Assembly: GCF_002531825.1 (NCBI RefSeq)
Contig: NZ_NWSX01000059.1
Span: 1 to 36,146 of the forward strand
Source of the DNA: Rhizobium sp. J15
GTDB lineage: Bacteria; Pseudomonadota; Alphaproteobacteria; Rhizobiales; Rhizobiaceae
DNA: 36,146 nucleotides
Direction of reading: 5' to 3'
Positions 7,773-16,496 of this stretch are shown piece by piece. The notes below the pieces were generated by a model, which did not search any database, was not told where the DNA came from, and saw only the letters and a list, made by a program, of their open reading frames with translations. The position numbers and the translations under genes were made by a program. The first letter of the stretch is position 1, and every line of letters begins with the position of its first letter.

Positions 7773-10217
7773 TCAGAGCGCCAAGACAGCGCCCTTTTGC
7801 GTGACAGTTAAACTCAAACGGATGTCGGTGGCCGAGAACCCAGCCATCACTGCAAATTCCCCCGCCTCTATCCGCCAACGCCGCTCGGTCGTGTCGAAGA
7901 AGGCAAATGTTCGGGCGTCAAGTATGAAACGCAACCTTCGTTTCTCACCGGGTTCCAGGGCGATTTTCGAGAAGGCTTTCAGCTCTTTAACCGGTCTGGG
8001 TACAGATGCTTCAACATCGCCGACATAGACTTGCACCACTGCCGAACCTGGCCGCTCGCTGATGTTGGTCAATCCCAGTGTCACTGTCACCGCGCCGGCA
8101 GCGTCCGGTAGCGCTACCGTCAGGTCCGACATCGCAAAGCTTGAATAACCGAGACCATGACCGAACGGGAACAGCGGCTTAATGCCGTGGCGATCGTAGT
8201 GCCGATAACCGACGAACACACCTTCGTCATAACGCACATGGCCATCCTTGCCTGGATAGACCGCGTCATCCTCGGTATGTGTGGGATTGTCACCCCAGCG
8301 CACGGGGAAGGTCTGTGCCAGTCGGCCCGAGGGCTCGGCCTTGCCGAGGAGCACATCGGCGATCGCGTTGCCAGCCTCCTGTCCGGGATACCAACATTGC
8401 AGTACTGCACGAGCGCCCGAAAGCCAGGGCATTTCCACCGGTCCACCGGTTTGTAGTACGACAATCGTGTTCGGATTGGCCGCAATTACCGCCTCAACAA
8501 GCTGGTTCTGCAGACCAGGAAGTGCAATGCTGCGGAGATCGGAACCCTCGGTATCCCAGTCGCCCGTTCTGCCCACGAAGACTACCGCATGATCAGCCTT
8601 TGCGGCGACGGCTGCTGCCTCGGCAATCTCCGCTTCGGCCGAAAACCTGCCTATTCCTACCCGAATTGCGGCGATATAGAGGTTGACGTGATCGTGCCGG
8701 GCGTACTCGGCGACGACCTCATATGTACGGCCGGCTTCGAGCGTGATTTCACCCACGACCTCTTCGCAGCCTTCTTCAAAGAATGTGGTACCACGCGTCC
8801 AGGAAGCCCAAGCGTCCACCACAAGTCTGCCGTCCACATAGACCCGGCCAAGCCCGGCGGAGGTTAGTCCGACGCGATAGACGCCGGCTTCCGAGGCTGT
8901 GAAGATGGTGCGCATTCGGGCCGAAAAGCGATGCGGATCGACGAGGCCCTCGGCCACGGGGGGCAACCATACACCAAGGCTCGACGGTTCCTCGACGACC
9001 TTCACCGGTTCGCCAGCTAGCTCCCTTCCTTGGAAAAACTCGAAGGTTGTGGGGTTTTCGATTAGCGGCTGAAACCGATAATTGTTGCAACCCTGAGCGT
9101 AGCACAGATTCTCCTCACCCAGCGCGTCCACCAGCCCCTGCCACGGACTGATGACATAGTGAGGGTTCAACTGCGCCGAGCCGCCTCCCATCACCTGCGC
9201 GACCTTGGCATTGGGTCCAATGATGGCGACCATACCTTGCTGAGCCAATGGCAGGATCCCGTCATTCTGTAGCAGAACTGCGCTTTCCGCTCCCGCGCGC
9301 CTGATCAATGCCCTATGTTTCGGTTGATCAATGGCGTACTCCTTAAACTCGCGATGATCGTTGATAGCGCCGGTGCGTTCCATCAAAGTCAGGATATTGC
9401 GCACACAGGCGCGGATCGTCTCGACACTAACCTCGCCGCCTTCGACCGCAGCCAGTAGCTTGGAGCCGCGATCGCGAGTCGGGCCCGGCATCTCCAGATC
9501 CAGCCCGGCATTCACGGTGGGTGCGGTCGAACGCGAGCCGAACCAGTCCGACATCACCACGCCGTTAAAACCCCAGTCACCGCGCAGAACCTCGTTCAAC
9601 AGCCAATGGCTTTCCGCCGTGTAAGTACCGTTTAGCTTGTTATACGAAGACATCACGGCCCAGACCTTTGCCCGCTTCACCGCCGTCTCAAAGGGTATCA
9701 GGTAGACTTCGCGCAGCGTGCGTTCATCGATATCTGAAGAGATGGTTGTACGTTCAATCTCGGACTCGTTGCCGACGAAATGTTTTATCGTGGCACCGAC
9801 TTTCGTGGACTGCAGACCTTCGATATAGCCGACTGCAAGTTCCGCCGTCAGGATCGGATCCTCAGAGAAGCACTCAAAGTTGCGGCCGTTTGTGACGCTA
9901 CGCTGGATGTTAACGGTGGGGGCTAACGAGACGTGGGCACCTTTTGAAAGAACCTCGTCACCTAGGGCACTGCCGATTTCCTTGGCTAGATCCGGGTTCC
10001 AACTCGCTCCGATGGCGATGCCCACCGGGAAAGCCGCTGCAGTCACACCTCCGACAAAAGACCCCGCCCCGCGGGCGCCGTTGGGGCCGTCGGTCAAGCG
10101 CAATCTCCCTATCCCTAGGCGGTCGATGGGCGGTAAAGACCAGAACGTATCGCCGGAAAGTAGCGAGACCTGCTCCGCCAAGGTCATATTATCGAGCAAT
10201 GCTTTCTTATCAATCAT
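7773..10217 (-). CDS. GH3-family beta-glucosidase with PA14 insert
   Basis: An intact 814-residue glycoside hydrolase family 3 protein. The N-terminal catalytic barrel has LTDGPNGAR, SLAPTVNIQR, GRNFECFSEDP (111-121), IKHFVGN (144-150) and the nucleophile Asp224 in GVVMSDWFG. The second domain is split by a PA14-like segment (about residues 388-525) and resumes with GDWDTEGSDLRSIALPG, where Glu556 is the likely acid/base. A fibronectin III-like C-terminal domain follows. This architecture resembles the yeast enzyme KmBglI, known to use Asp and Glu at similar places. No signal peptide is seen, so it probably acts in the cytoplasm on imported glucosides. The ATG at 10217 has a purine-rich but non-canonical ribosome site. 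A remnant ending at 10244 lies just upstream on the same strand. Confidence 0.93.
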   Translation of the reverse strand: MIDKKALLDNMTLAEQVSLLSGDTFWSLPPIDRLGIGRLRLTDGPNGARGAGSFVGGVTAAAFPVGIAIGASWNPDLAKEIGSALGDEVLSKGAHVSLAPTVNIQRSVTNGRNFECFSEDPILTAELAVGYIEGLQSTKVGATIKHFVGNESEIERTTISSDIDERTLREVYLIPFETAVKRAKVWAVMSSYNKLNGTYTAESHWLLNEVLRGDWGFNGVVMSDWFGSRSTAPTVNAGLDLEMPGPTRDRGSKLLAAVEGGEVSVETIRACVRNILTLMERTGAINDHREFKEYAIDQPKHRALIRRAGAESAVLLQNDGILPLAQQGMVAIIGPNAKVAQVMGGGSAQLNPHYVISPWQGLVDALGEENLCYAQGCNNYRFQPLIENPTTFEFFQGRELAGEPVKVVEEPSSLGVWLPPVAEGLVDPHRFSARMRTIFTASEAGVYRVGLTSAGLGRVYVDGRLVVDAWASWTRGTTFFEEGCEEVVGEITLEAGRTYEVVAEYARHDHVNLYIAAIRVGIGRFSAEAEIAEAAAVAAKADHAVVFVGRTGDWDTEGSDLRSIALPGLQNQLVEAVIAANPNTIVVLQTGGPVEMPWLSGARAVLQCWYPGQEAGNAIADVLLGKAEPSGRLAQTFPVRWGDNPTHTEDDAVYPGKDGHVRYDEGVFVGYRHYDRHGIKPLFPFGHGLGYSSFAMSDLTVALPDAAGAVTVTLGLTNISERPGSAVVQVYVGDVEASVPRPVKELKAFSKIALEPGEKRRLRFILDARTFAFFDTTERRWRIEAGEFAVMAGFSATDIRLSLTVTQKGAVLAL

Positions 10218-10243
10218 CTTCTCTGCTTCTTGAATCTCAATAC

Positions 10244-10351
10244 TTACCTGTCCCAGATCAACATCTCGAGATGCATATCGGGGAAGCTGGTGATCTCGGC
10301 GCCATGGAGCCGTCCATCGATAAAAAGGACGCCCGTTTGTTCATCAAGGCG
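10244..10351 (-). pseudogene. C-terminal fragment of an unidentified gene upstream of the glucosidase
   Basis: On the minus strand a reading RLDEQTGVLFIDGRLHGAEI, then TSFPDMHLEMLIWDR, ends with TAA at 10246-10244. Its composition is protein-like, and it stops 26 bases before the glucosidase ATG, consistent with a former operon partner. Upstream the frame is closed by stops and no start is visible. I do not recognise the family; the fragment is called only from its coding-like composition and placement. Confidence 0.35.
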
Positions 10352-10685
10352 TCGCGTCCCGCCGTCGCGAGGACGACGACATGTTCGAAGCCTTCACATA
10401 GCCGAGATGCGGTCACCGCTTTCCATTGAAAACAAGGAACATCGCGGCAATCGATTTCAGCAGTGAAAGTTGTGCCGGCTGCGGCAGCGCCGGTTCTGTT
10501 ACGGAGTTATTCCTCCGCAAGTTTGTGAGACAGTTTGAACCTTAGCAAGCTTTATCAGACAATCTGTTGACAGACAACCTCGGTCGCGCAGCTTTCGTGT
10601 CGTCATTGATGATTCGATGCTTCCCTCGGAGGCGGATCCCGATTGATGAAGTTTCTTCACCGCCTATGGACAAGGATCGACCACA
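10352..10685. other. Intergenic stretch without a recognisable gene
   Basis: No supported gene or clear operator. TTTATCAGACAATCTGTTGA around 10550-10569 is AT-rich and promoter-like, but neither box fits a consensus well. Confidence 0.2.
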
Positions 10686-10885
10686 ATGGACAGGCTGTTG
10701 TCCCGTTTCCGGCTACAGAGTAATCATTTTCGTACTGTCTTTCATAATCAGCATTTGCGCGGTGGGGTTTTCGGGGCACTACGCCGCGGGTCTCCTACAA
10801 GGCCGCCTGGAAACCTCGAGCGAGGTGATGCAGGTGCTCTCGGGTTTCCGTGACGTCTCCGCCTCGTCCGTCTGCATCGCCCTCA
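10686..10885 (+). pseudogene. N-terminal fragment of a membrane sensor, probably a chemoreceptor
   Basis: ATG 10686 reads MDRLLSRFRLQS; then, after a small frameshift, a transmembrane helix VIIFVLSFIISICAVGF follows, leading into SGHYAAGLLQGRLETSSEVM and QVLSGFRDVSAS. This layout (short basic cytoplasmic start, one helix, then a helical periplasmic domain) fits the start of a methyl-accepting chemotaxis protein. The match stops near 10885 and neither HAMP nor signalling domain is present. It is a 3'-truncated, frameshifted remnant. The family call rests on layout and a remembered resemblance only. Confidence 0.4.
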
Positions 10886-11260
10886 CGCCGTGCTTGAATC
10901 CTCCCTACATATGCAGGCATTCCCGGTTGATATCGATCCAGATTGTCTGAGAGCTACCAGTATTCGTTGATCCTGCCGTTATAGCTTTGCCTGCTCGTCT
11001 GCACAAATTTAGATATCGAGAGATCAAAAACGGGCGCCTGGAGGAGAGCCGTGGCAGTACCGCATTCGTACCGGCTGGTCGTGTCAGACAGCCGAAGACT
11101 TGCGGATTCTCTACCATCATGGATGGCCTCGGCTCAGAGAGGGATCGGAGGCTGTCACGTATTTTTTTTCGCTTTCGGCATGTTAAAGGATGCCAGGCGA
11201 TCTTGCTGCCAATTATTTTTCTGGCTGCGAGCGACCGCTTTCTGCCGGCACTCAAATTCC
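10886..11260. other. Intergenic stretch left of the ISAs1 element
   Basis: No supported gene. Before the ISAs1 insertion this DNA was continuous with the region just downstream of the LysR gene stop at 12430. Short frames on both strands lack ribosome-binding sites and family motifs. Confidence 0.3.
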
Positions 11261-11270
11261 CCTGGTGAAG
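11261..11270. repeat. Left copy of 10-bp target-site duplication
   Basis: CCTGGTGAAG at 11261-11270 is repeated exactly at 12399-12408, directly outside both ends of the ISAs1-family element. Confidence 0.9.
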
Positions 11271-12398
11271 CAGGGCTATCGCATATGAGCGATGATAGAG
11301 ATGAGGAACTGATCGTCCCACCCTGCCTTCTTGATCTTGCGACGAATGGATGCCTTATCTGGATGGGCTCGGATGAGGTTGAGGGCAATCTTTCGCAACA
11401 GAGCAATGTTTGCCGGTCCGTGATCCTTACGGTTTCTGGCGGCATCCTCGCGGAACTGGACGTCGAGGACCCAGTGCAGTTTGTTTTCGATCTGCCAATG
11501 GGTTCTGGTTACCTCGATCAAGGCGCTGGCCGACATGACGGTGGAGAGGAGGAAGTAGCGGACATGACTGGTCAGACGGCCATCTGCATGGCGGCTTGTA
11601 GCCTCGACGGAGCCTATGGCCTGCAGGCCGGGGAAGTCGATGTCATTGACGGCGACGATGCAGGCACGGCGTCTTTCGCAGCGGTCATGGTCATTCTCGG
11701 CGGCGGTCTGGACGCCGAGTGGCTCGACGTCGTCCAGACGAGCAATCGTCTGTGCCAGGAGGCCGGGCTGATTGGCCTTCAACGCCAGGGCATAGTCGCC
11801 GCCGGCGGAAAGGATGGCATGAGCGGTATCGGCGCGGCAATGCAGGGCATCGGCGGTGACGATGGCACCTTCCAGCGACAAAAGCGCAAGCGCATCGAGC
11901 GCCCCTTGGACCTCGTTGCGGCCCGGCGCGGTCTGTTGGCCGATGACCAGGCCGCAACCGGCAGCCCAGACCTTGACGAGGGGCAGCGGCGTCGCCTCGT
12001 ACCGCCTTGCCGTCGACCGCCACCACGCCTTCCATGCCCTTTGCAAAGGCTTCGGTAAAGCGGCTTCGAAGGCAACCTGATTGAGGCAGCGGAAAACGGT
12101 GGAGAAGGTGCCATGGCCGGCGATGCCATAGGGCAGCGGCACGATCGTCTTGAGCCACTTCTTTTTGGAAACGCCGAATCGGCCATGTCGGCGCAGCTTT
12201 CGGCGCCGCAAACGATCGCGGCAATGGCAATGAACAGGATCGACATCAGCGGATGACGTGTGTTGCGCCCCCGAGGGTCGGGCAGATCTTTAAAACAGGT
12301 GGCAAATCGATTCATCCGAACCTCCAAATTATCGGAGAGTTCTTGAGTCGATTTGCCTCAGCAAAACAACTCCTTACCATCCATATGCGATTCTCCTG
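11271..12398 (-). mobile_element. ISAs1-family insertion sequence with inverted repeats
   Basis: The 1128-bp element has terminal inverted repeats CAGGGCTATCGCATATGAG (11271-11289) and CAGGAGAATCGCATATGGA (read inward from 12398), with few mismatches. It is flanked by the perfect 10-bp direct repeat CCTGGTGAAG. Inside is one transposase gene of the ISAs1 type. It landed 22 bases downstream of the stop codon of the LysR-type gene, so no gene was cut by the insertion itself. Confidence 0.93.
11276..12315 (-). pseudogene. ISAs1-family transposase, frameshifted
   Basis: The ATG at 12315 has a GGAGG site just upstream and reads MNRFATCFKDLPDPRGRNTR, RHPLMSILFIAIAAIVCGAE and CADMAD, the standard ISAs1 N-terminus. 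A missing T near 12186 shifts the frame to FGVSKKKWLKTIVPLPYG and HGTFSTVFRCLNQ. Two further shifts near 12065 and 12005 bracket FTEAFAKGMEGVVAVDGKAV. The rest reads VTADALHCRADTAHAIL, GGDYALALKANQPGL and RTHWQIENKLHWVLDVQF, the C-terminal DDE region. With three frameshifts no full transposase can be made, yet the element's ends and target duplication are still clear, so decay or sequence error is recent. Confidence 0.88.
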
Positions 12399-12408
12399 CC
12401 TGGTGAAG
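12399..12408. repeat. Right copy of 10-bp target-site duplication
   Basis: CCTGGTGAAG, identical to 11261-11270, directly abuts the right inverted repeat of the ISAs1-family element. Confidence 0.9.
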
Positions 12409-12429
12409 CTGTCTCGTCTGGCCGTCACT

Positions 12430-13335
12430 TCAATCGCCCGCAACCGGCGCCTTAAGGTAGTCGAGAAACGTCCGGAGAGCGGACGGCACCTGTCGATGCG
12501 AAACGTAGTATGCATGAAAACCCGGCCCGGTAGAGGTCCAGTCCGGCAGCACGACTTCGAGTGAACCGGCCGCAAGTTTGTCCTCGACCCGGGCCTGCAG
12601 GCAATAAAAGAGACCGCCTCCCCCTCCGCCATGCGGATAGATAGTTCCGAATCTCCGAGCGTGAGAAGTCCCGGAACGTCGAGAGAAACCATGCGATCGC
12701 CGTCGCCAAGTTCCCATTTGCAGAGGTGATCCGTACCGGTTCGGATCCGGATGCACTCGTGCGTCAAGAGATCTTCCGGCCGCGCGGGCCGCCCTCGTTC
12801 GTTGAGATAGGCCGGAGAACCGACTACGATCCATTCGAGTTCGGATGTCAGACGCGACGCGATCATCCCCTCGGGAACCGTTCCCCCATAACGGATGCCC
12901 GCGTCAAAACCTTCGGCGACCATATCGATGAAGCGATCCTCGACGCTGACTTCGACCTCGACATCTGGGTAGCTCTTGCGAAAACTGTGCAGTCGAGGAG
13001 CGATCAGCAGCTCGGCGGCGTCACGCAGGGTGGTCACTCTCACTCTGCCCGTAGGCCCGCTCCTGAAACTGTCTAGGAGATCCATCGCAGCTTGAATGCC
13101 GAGGAAACGGGGCTCCAGTTCGGCAAGCAGCACTTCGCCGGCGGCGGTGAGACTGATGCTCCTGCTTGTCCGATGAAACAGACGGACGCCCAGACGGGCC
13201 TCCAAACCCCTGATCGAGTGGCTGAGGGCAGACCCGGAAACGCCGCGAAGCGCGGCGGCCTTTCGGACCCCCCCCCGCACGCGCGATCGCGACGAAAGTT
13301 TCAAGGTCGGCCAGATCGGCCCGCGTTGATACCAT
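12430..13335 (-). pseudogene. LysR-family transcriptional regulator, two frameshifts
   Basis: From ATG 13335 the reading MVSTRADLADLETFVAIARA enters a run of nine G (13268-13276 as C on the plus strand), where the frame breaks. It resumes as RKAAALRGVSGSALSHSIRG, the LysR helix-turn-helix, followed by LEARLGVRLFHRTSRSISLT. The effector domain is present (DLLDSFRSGPTGRVRVTT, YPDVEVEVSVEDRFIDMVAE, FDAGIRYGG). A second shift near 12612 gives GGGLFYCLQARVEDKL and GFHAYYVSHRQVPSALRTFL before the TGA at 12430. Total length, about 301 codons, is normal for LysR. It lies downstream of, and on the same strand as, two short-chain dehydrogenase genes and would be their natural regulator. Confidence 0.85.
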
Positions 13336-13671
13336 GAGTTATGGATACTCGCACTTGTACTGAAAAAGATCGCCCTTGCCGGCGCCGACCTTGCTTCAGG
13401 CCGGCCGGCACCTTCAATCCTTATTTAACTGGCCCTGTATTTGGTATGTGATAGCCGAGGAAGCAGTCAAAAATTTGACCTAGTGATCCATGTTGGATCC
13501 TGCGAAGGACGGCGGAGATGGCCCGGTCGCTGAAAAACGAAAACGTCCGGGATTAGATCGTCATGCAATGAAGATCTTCGTGTCCACAGCCACGAGAGAC
13601 GGCACCGGTTGGTTCCGCGAGGCGGTCTAACAGTCCCGGAGGTTCTAGTTCTGAGCTCTCGAAAACGCGGG
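13336..13671. other. Stretch between LysR and SDR remnants
   Basis: No supported gene. A 20-codon plus-strand frame from 13567 (MKIFVSTATRDGTGWFREAV) superficially resembles the start of NAD-binding epimerases but lacks the glycine motif and a ribosome site. Confidence 0.25.
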
Positions 13672-14347
13672 CTACCAGTCCTGCCGGGTTGGATGGACGA
13701 AATGTCGTTGATCGTGATCTCCGGGGGCTGGTCTAGTGCATAGACCACGGCTTCAGCCACCGACGACGGCGGAATACCCTGCTTGTTGAGCTCTTCGGCG
13801 ATCTTTCTGCCCGTCTCGTCATGAACCTTGTCGGCCCAGCCGGTATCGATCACGCCAGGGCTGATCATAGACACTTGGATCCCGCTACCCACGCCCACCT
13901 CCTTCCTGAGGCTTTCGGTAATACCGCGTATGAAGAACTTCGTGCGGACCGGCGCTCCAACATCGACGGCAGCACCGCGGCGATCGCATGCAGATAGCCA
14001 CGCAGGTTGGTATCGATCATCTTGTTCCAATCGCCGACGGCGGCATCCTTCCAATAGGAAAAGAGCATGAGGCCGGCATTGTTGACCAATATATCGACCG
14101 GGCCGTACGTCGTTGTGGCGAACGCGACGAGGGCCTTGGTACTCTCAAAATCCGTGGCATCAGCAACCTTGTAGCTGGCAATACCTCCCGAACCGGTGAT
14201 GTCTTCGACGATCTGACTAAGGCGTTTCTCATTGCGGCCGGCAAGGACGACGCGCGCACCTTTTTCCGCCAATCCTCTGGCGGTCGCCGCTCCAATGCCC
14301 GAGGAAGCCCCTGTGACGATGGCGACCTTGTTTTTCAGATGTGACAT
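13672..14347 (-). pseudogene. Short-chain dehydrogenase with internal deletion
   Basis: ATG 14347 with AAGGAG six bases upstream starts MSHLKNKVAIVTGASSGIGA, the Rossmann TGxxxGIG motif, followed by LVNNAG near residue 85. After VLPSMLERRS the frame is lost, and coding resumes in another frame at TKFFIRGITESLRKEVGVG and ISPGVIDTGWADKVHDETG. The stretch between, which should hold the catalytic Ser and the Tyr of YxxxK, is missing (about 20 codons); only the Lys side of TKFF remains. A further shift near the end turns the expected C-terminus RQDW, stop at 13672, out of frame. It follows the next SDR gene closely, as one operon. Confidence 0.8.
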
Positions 14348-14358
14348 GACGTGCTCCT

Positions 14359-15147
14359 TCACTGCGGTTGGGTCAATTCGGCTTGCCGCGCGGCTTTGAC
14401 GGGCTCGGGGGTCGTCCGGTTTTCCAACACCTGGCGCTTGGTTTCCTGATCTCCGCCGACGATATGGTCGATGCCGTTCATGAGAGCCTCGAACCCCTGC
14501 TGGGCGACGAGCGTCTTGTCGTTTTTTTGTTGGCCACCGAGCTTCGTACCGCCCATTCCAGCGTTCGCGTGGAAGTCGCTGTTGGTGGCGCCCGGAAGGA
14601 GTGCCGTCACCGTGACCCCGGTCGAGCGCAACTCCTCGCGCAGAGATTCCGCGAACATATAACCAAATGCCTTCGACGGGCCGTAAACGGTTTCGTATGG
14701 CGTGGGCAGGGTCGCCGAAACCGAGGAGGTGATGAGAATCCTGCCGCGGCCGTTCTTGACCATATGTTGGACGACGCGTTTGGCCATATGGACGGTCCCG
14801 GTTACATTGATCGCAAGCAGGCGAAGCTCATCCTCGAGATCGTTATCGACAAAGGCGCCGCCAATACCGATACCGATACCGACGTTCAGAGCCGCGGCTT
14901 CCAAGGGGCGCCCCAGCCCCTGCGTAAAGGCCCAGAACCTCTCGACGCCATCGTACGTCGAGGCATCCGCTTTGAACGGATATGCTTCGGCATCAAGGCT
15001 TCGTAGCGCATCGGCGGCCTCGTTCACCTTGTCGCTTGAGCCTGAAATGGCGACATCGAATCCATTCTTGGCGAATTCTTTGGCAAGCTCGAAGCCTATT
15101 CCAGATGAGCCGCCCGTGATCATTGCGAGTGGTTTATTCCCTGTCAT
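14359..15147 (-). CDS. Short-chain dehydrogenase/reductase (262 aa)
   Basis: An intact classical SDR. ATG 15147 has AAGGAGTG nine bases upstream. The cofactor motif TGGSSGIG is at residues 11-18, the NAG-like motif is replaced by LNVGIGIG (about 88-95), and the active site is ITSSVSATLPTPYETVYGPS, followed by KAF, with Ser, Tyr and Lys all present. SDRs of this type oxidise or reduce hydroxyl/keto groups with NAD(P). The substrate cannot be told. The second SDR starts at 14347, twelve bases after this stop, so the two form an operon with the LysR gene downstream. The altered NNAG motif is unusual and may mark a distinct subfamily. Confidence 0.85.
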   Translation of the reverse strand: MTGNKPLAMITGGSSGIGFELAKEFAKNGFDVAISGSSDKVNEAADALRSLDAEAYPFKADASTYDGVERFWAFTQGLGRPLEAAALNVGIGIGIGGAFVDNDLEDELRLLAINVTGTVHMAKRVVQHMVKNGRGRILITSSVSATLPTPYETVYGPSKAFGYMFAESLREELRSTGVTVTALLPGATNSDFHANAGMGGTKLGGQQKNDKTLVAQQGFEALMNGIDHIVGGDQETKRQVLENRTTPEPVKAARQAELTQPQ

Positions 15148-15614
15148 GATTTCACTCCTTTGGTTTGGTCAGCACCACGATCGTCTCGAGGCGCTGGTGA
15201 CCAAATGCCCGTGGAGCCGATTGGTTACATGAGCAAAATTGATCGGGGCGGTGAGTGAAAATCATCCACCGATCTGGCAGGGACCAGGAGTGCGTTACCT
15301 TTTTGGTCCCGTCCGCGGTCGAACTGGCCAGGCATTCCCTACGTCACGAAGGCCCTTGAGTGAACACGGCTCATCGGTGCGTGCGATCCCGCTCACTTCA
15401 AGTAGCCGTCGCGCTACCCTATTCTTATAGTGCGATCGAACGGTCGTTCGCAGCCCGCGGATATGATCCGACGACCCAAGCGCCTGAGTAGCGTTGATGG
15501 ACTTCTCTGCGCTGGTGCCATCGGCCGGCACGCTTCTCGGAGAAAAATTCCACGGCGACGGCTTGTCCGGCACACCTTCCAGCGGTGACGGTCCAATGAC
15601 GGGAAAGACAAAAA
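15148..15614. other. Divergent promoter region of the redox cluster
   Basis: This gap separates the leftward SDR operon from the rightward SDR/RibD pair. It holds a candidate operator, CGAACG-GT-CGTTCG at 15437-15450, just downstream of a TATAGT box at 15426. No convincing gene is present; frames here lack ribosome sites. Confidence 0.4.
15437..15450. promoter_or_regulatory. Inverted repeat CGAACG-GT-CGTTCG, possible TetR-type operator
   Basis: The arms are perfect six-base complements around a 2-base centre, and the site lies in the divergent gap about 170 bases before the SDR gene at 15615. The core AACGGTCGTTC occurs again at 32870-32880, just after another SDR gene. Spacing and symmetry fit TetR-family operators, but no regulator gene is adjacent except the broken LysR. 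Confidence 0.35.
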
Positions 15615-16427
15615 ATGAGCGAGAGAATGAACAGCGTCGTTGCTCCTGGCCGCGTTGCGGTCATCACGGGAGCTGCGAAGGGCATCGGCTTGGCAATCGC
15701 GAGGGCTCTCGCGGCCCGCGGCATGAAGCTCGCGCTGCTGGATCTCGACGCCGACGCACTTGAGGATGTTACTTCGACACTCGACACGGACATCCTGATC
15801 GTGAGCGGCGACGTATCAGATTTGTCGGCACTGACCAGGTTGCGGGACGAAACGATTTCGCGGTTTGGCGACGTGGCCGTCCTAGTAAACAACGCGGGCA
15901 TAACGCAAGGAGCCGGCCCTTGGGACAATCCTGCAAAGTGGCGACGCCAGATCGATGTAAACTTCGGAGGTGTTCTGGCCGCGCAACACGTCTTCGTGCC
16001 CTACATGATCGAAGCCGGTCGCCAGTCGGCCGTTGTCAACCTCGGCTCCAAGGAAGGTATTACGACTCCTCCAGGTAACGCCGCATATTCGGTGGCGAAG
16101 GCAGCTGTCAAAGTCCTGACCGAACAGCTGTCGCACGAGCTTCTGAAGGCGACGGGAGGTGGTGTTTCGGCTCATCTCCTCGTCCCTGGCTACACGTGGA
16201 CACCCATGAACATCGCACTCAAGCCGCAGGGCATTGCGAAACCCGATGAGGCATGGACCGCAGAGCAACTGGTGGAATACTTCCTGGTCCGTCTGCTCGA
16301 CGAGAATTTTTACATCATCTGTCCGGATAACGCGGTTACGTCTGCGATCGATGCCAGAAGGATCCGCTGGGCGGCCGACGACATGATCCTGAACCGGCCG
16401 GCGCTTTCACGCTGGCACCCCGACTGA
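15615..16427 (+). CDS. Short-chain dehydrogenase/reductase (270 aa)
   Basis: An intact SDR with VAVITGAAKGIGLAIARALA (cofactor motif TGxxxGIG, residues about 18-25), a VLVNNAGITQG motif near residue 92, and an active site of NLGSKEG and AAYSVAKAA (Tyr and Lys of YxxxK). The position usually held by Ser reads NLGSKEG, with a Ser present. The start at 15615 has GGGAAAG upstream; an alternative ATG at 15627 follows GAGCGAGAG. Residues about 195-215 (PGYTWTPMN) are typical of the substrate lid. The RibD-like gene follows after 69 bases on the same strand, suggesting one transcript. The substrate is unknown. Confidence 0.87.
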   Translation: MSERMNSVVAPGRVAVITGAAKGIGLAIARALAARGMKLALLDLDADALEDVTSTLDTDILIVSGDVSDLSALTRLRDETISRFGDVAVLVNNAGITQGAGPWDNPAKWRRQIDVNFGGVLAAQHVFVPYMIEAGRQSAVVNLGSKEGITTPPGNAAYSVAKAAVKVLTEQLSHELLKATGGGVSAHLLVPGYTWTPMNIALKPQGIAKPDEAWTAEQLVEYFLVRLLDENFYIICPDNAVTSAIDARRIRWAADDMILNRPALSRWHPD

Positions 16428-16496
16428 TGGATAAATTCGCAGCCTGGTTGAAGTCAGGTCACTGATGGTGGAATGTTTGTAGAGGAGAGTAATCCA

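Noticed and set aside
11051..12058. A 335-codon plus-strand frame over the ISAs1 element.
   Set aside because: It is antisense to the recognisable ISAs1 transposase and has no homology of its own.
13567..13629. Short plus-strand frame MKIFVSTATRDGTGWFREAV resembling an epimerase start.
   Set aside because: It lacks the glycine-rich cofactor motif, has no ribosome site and stops after 20 codons.
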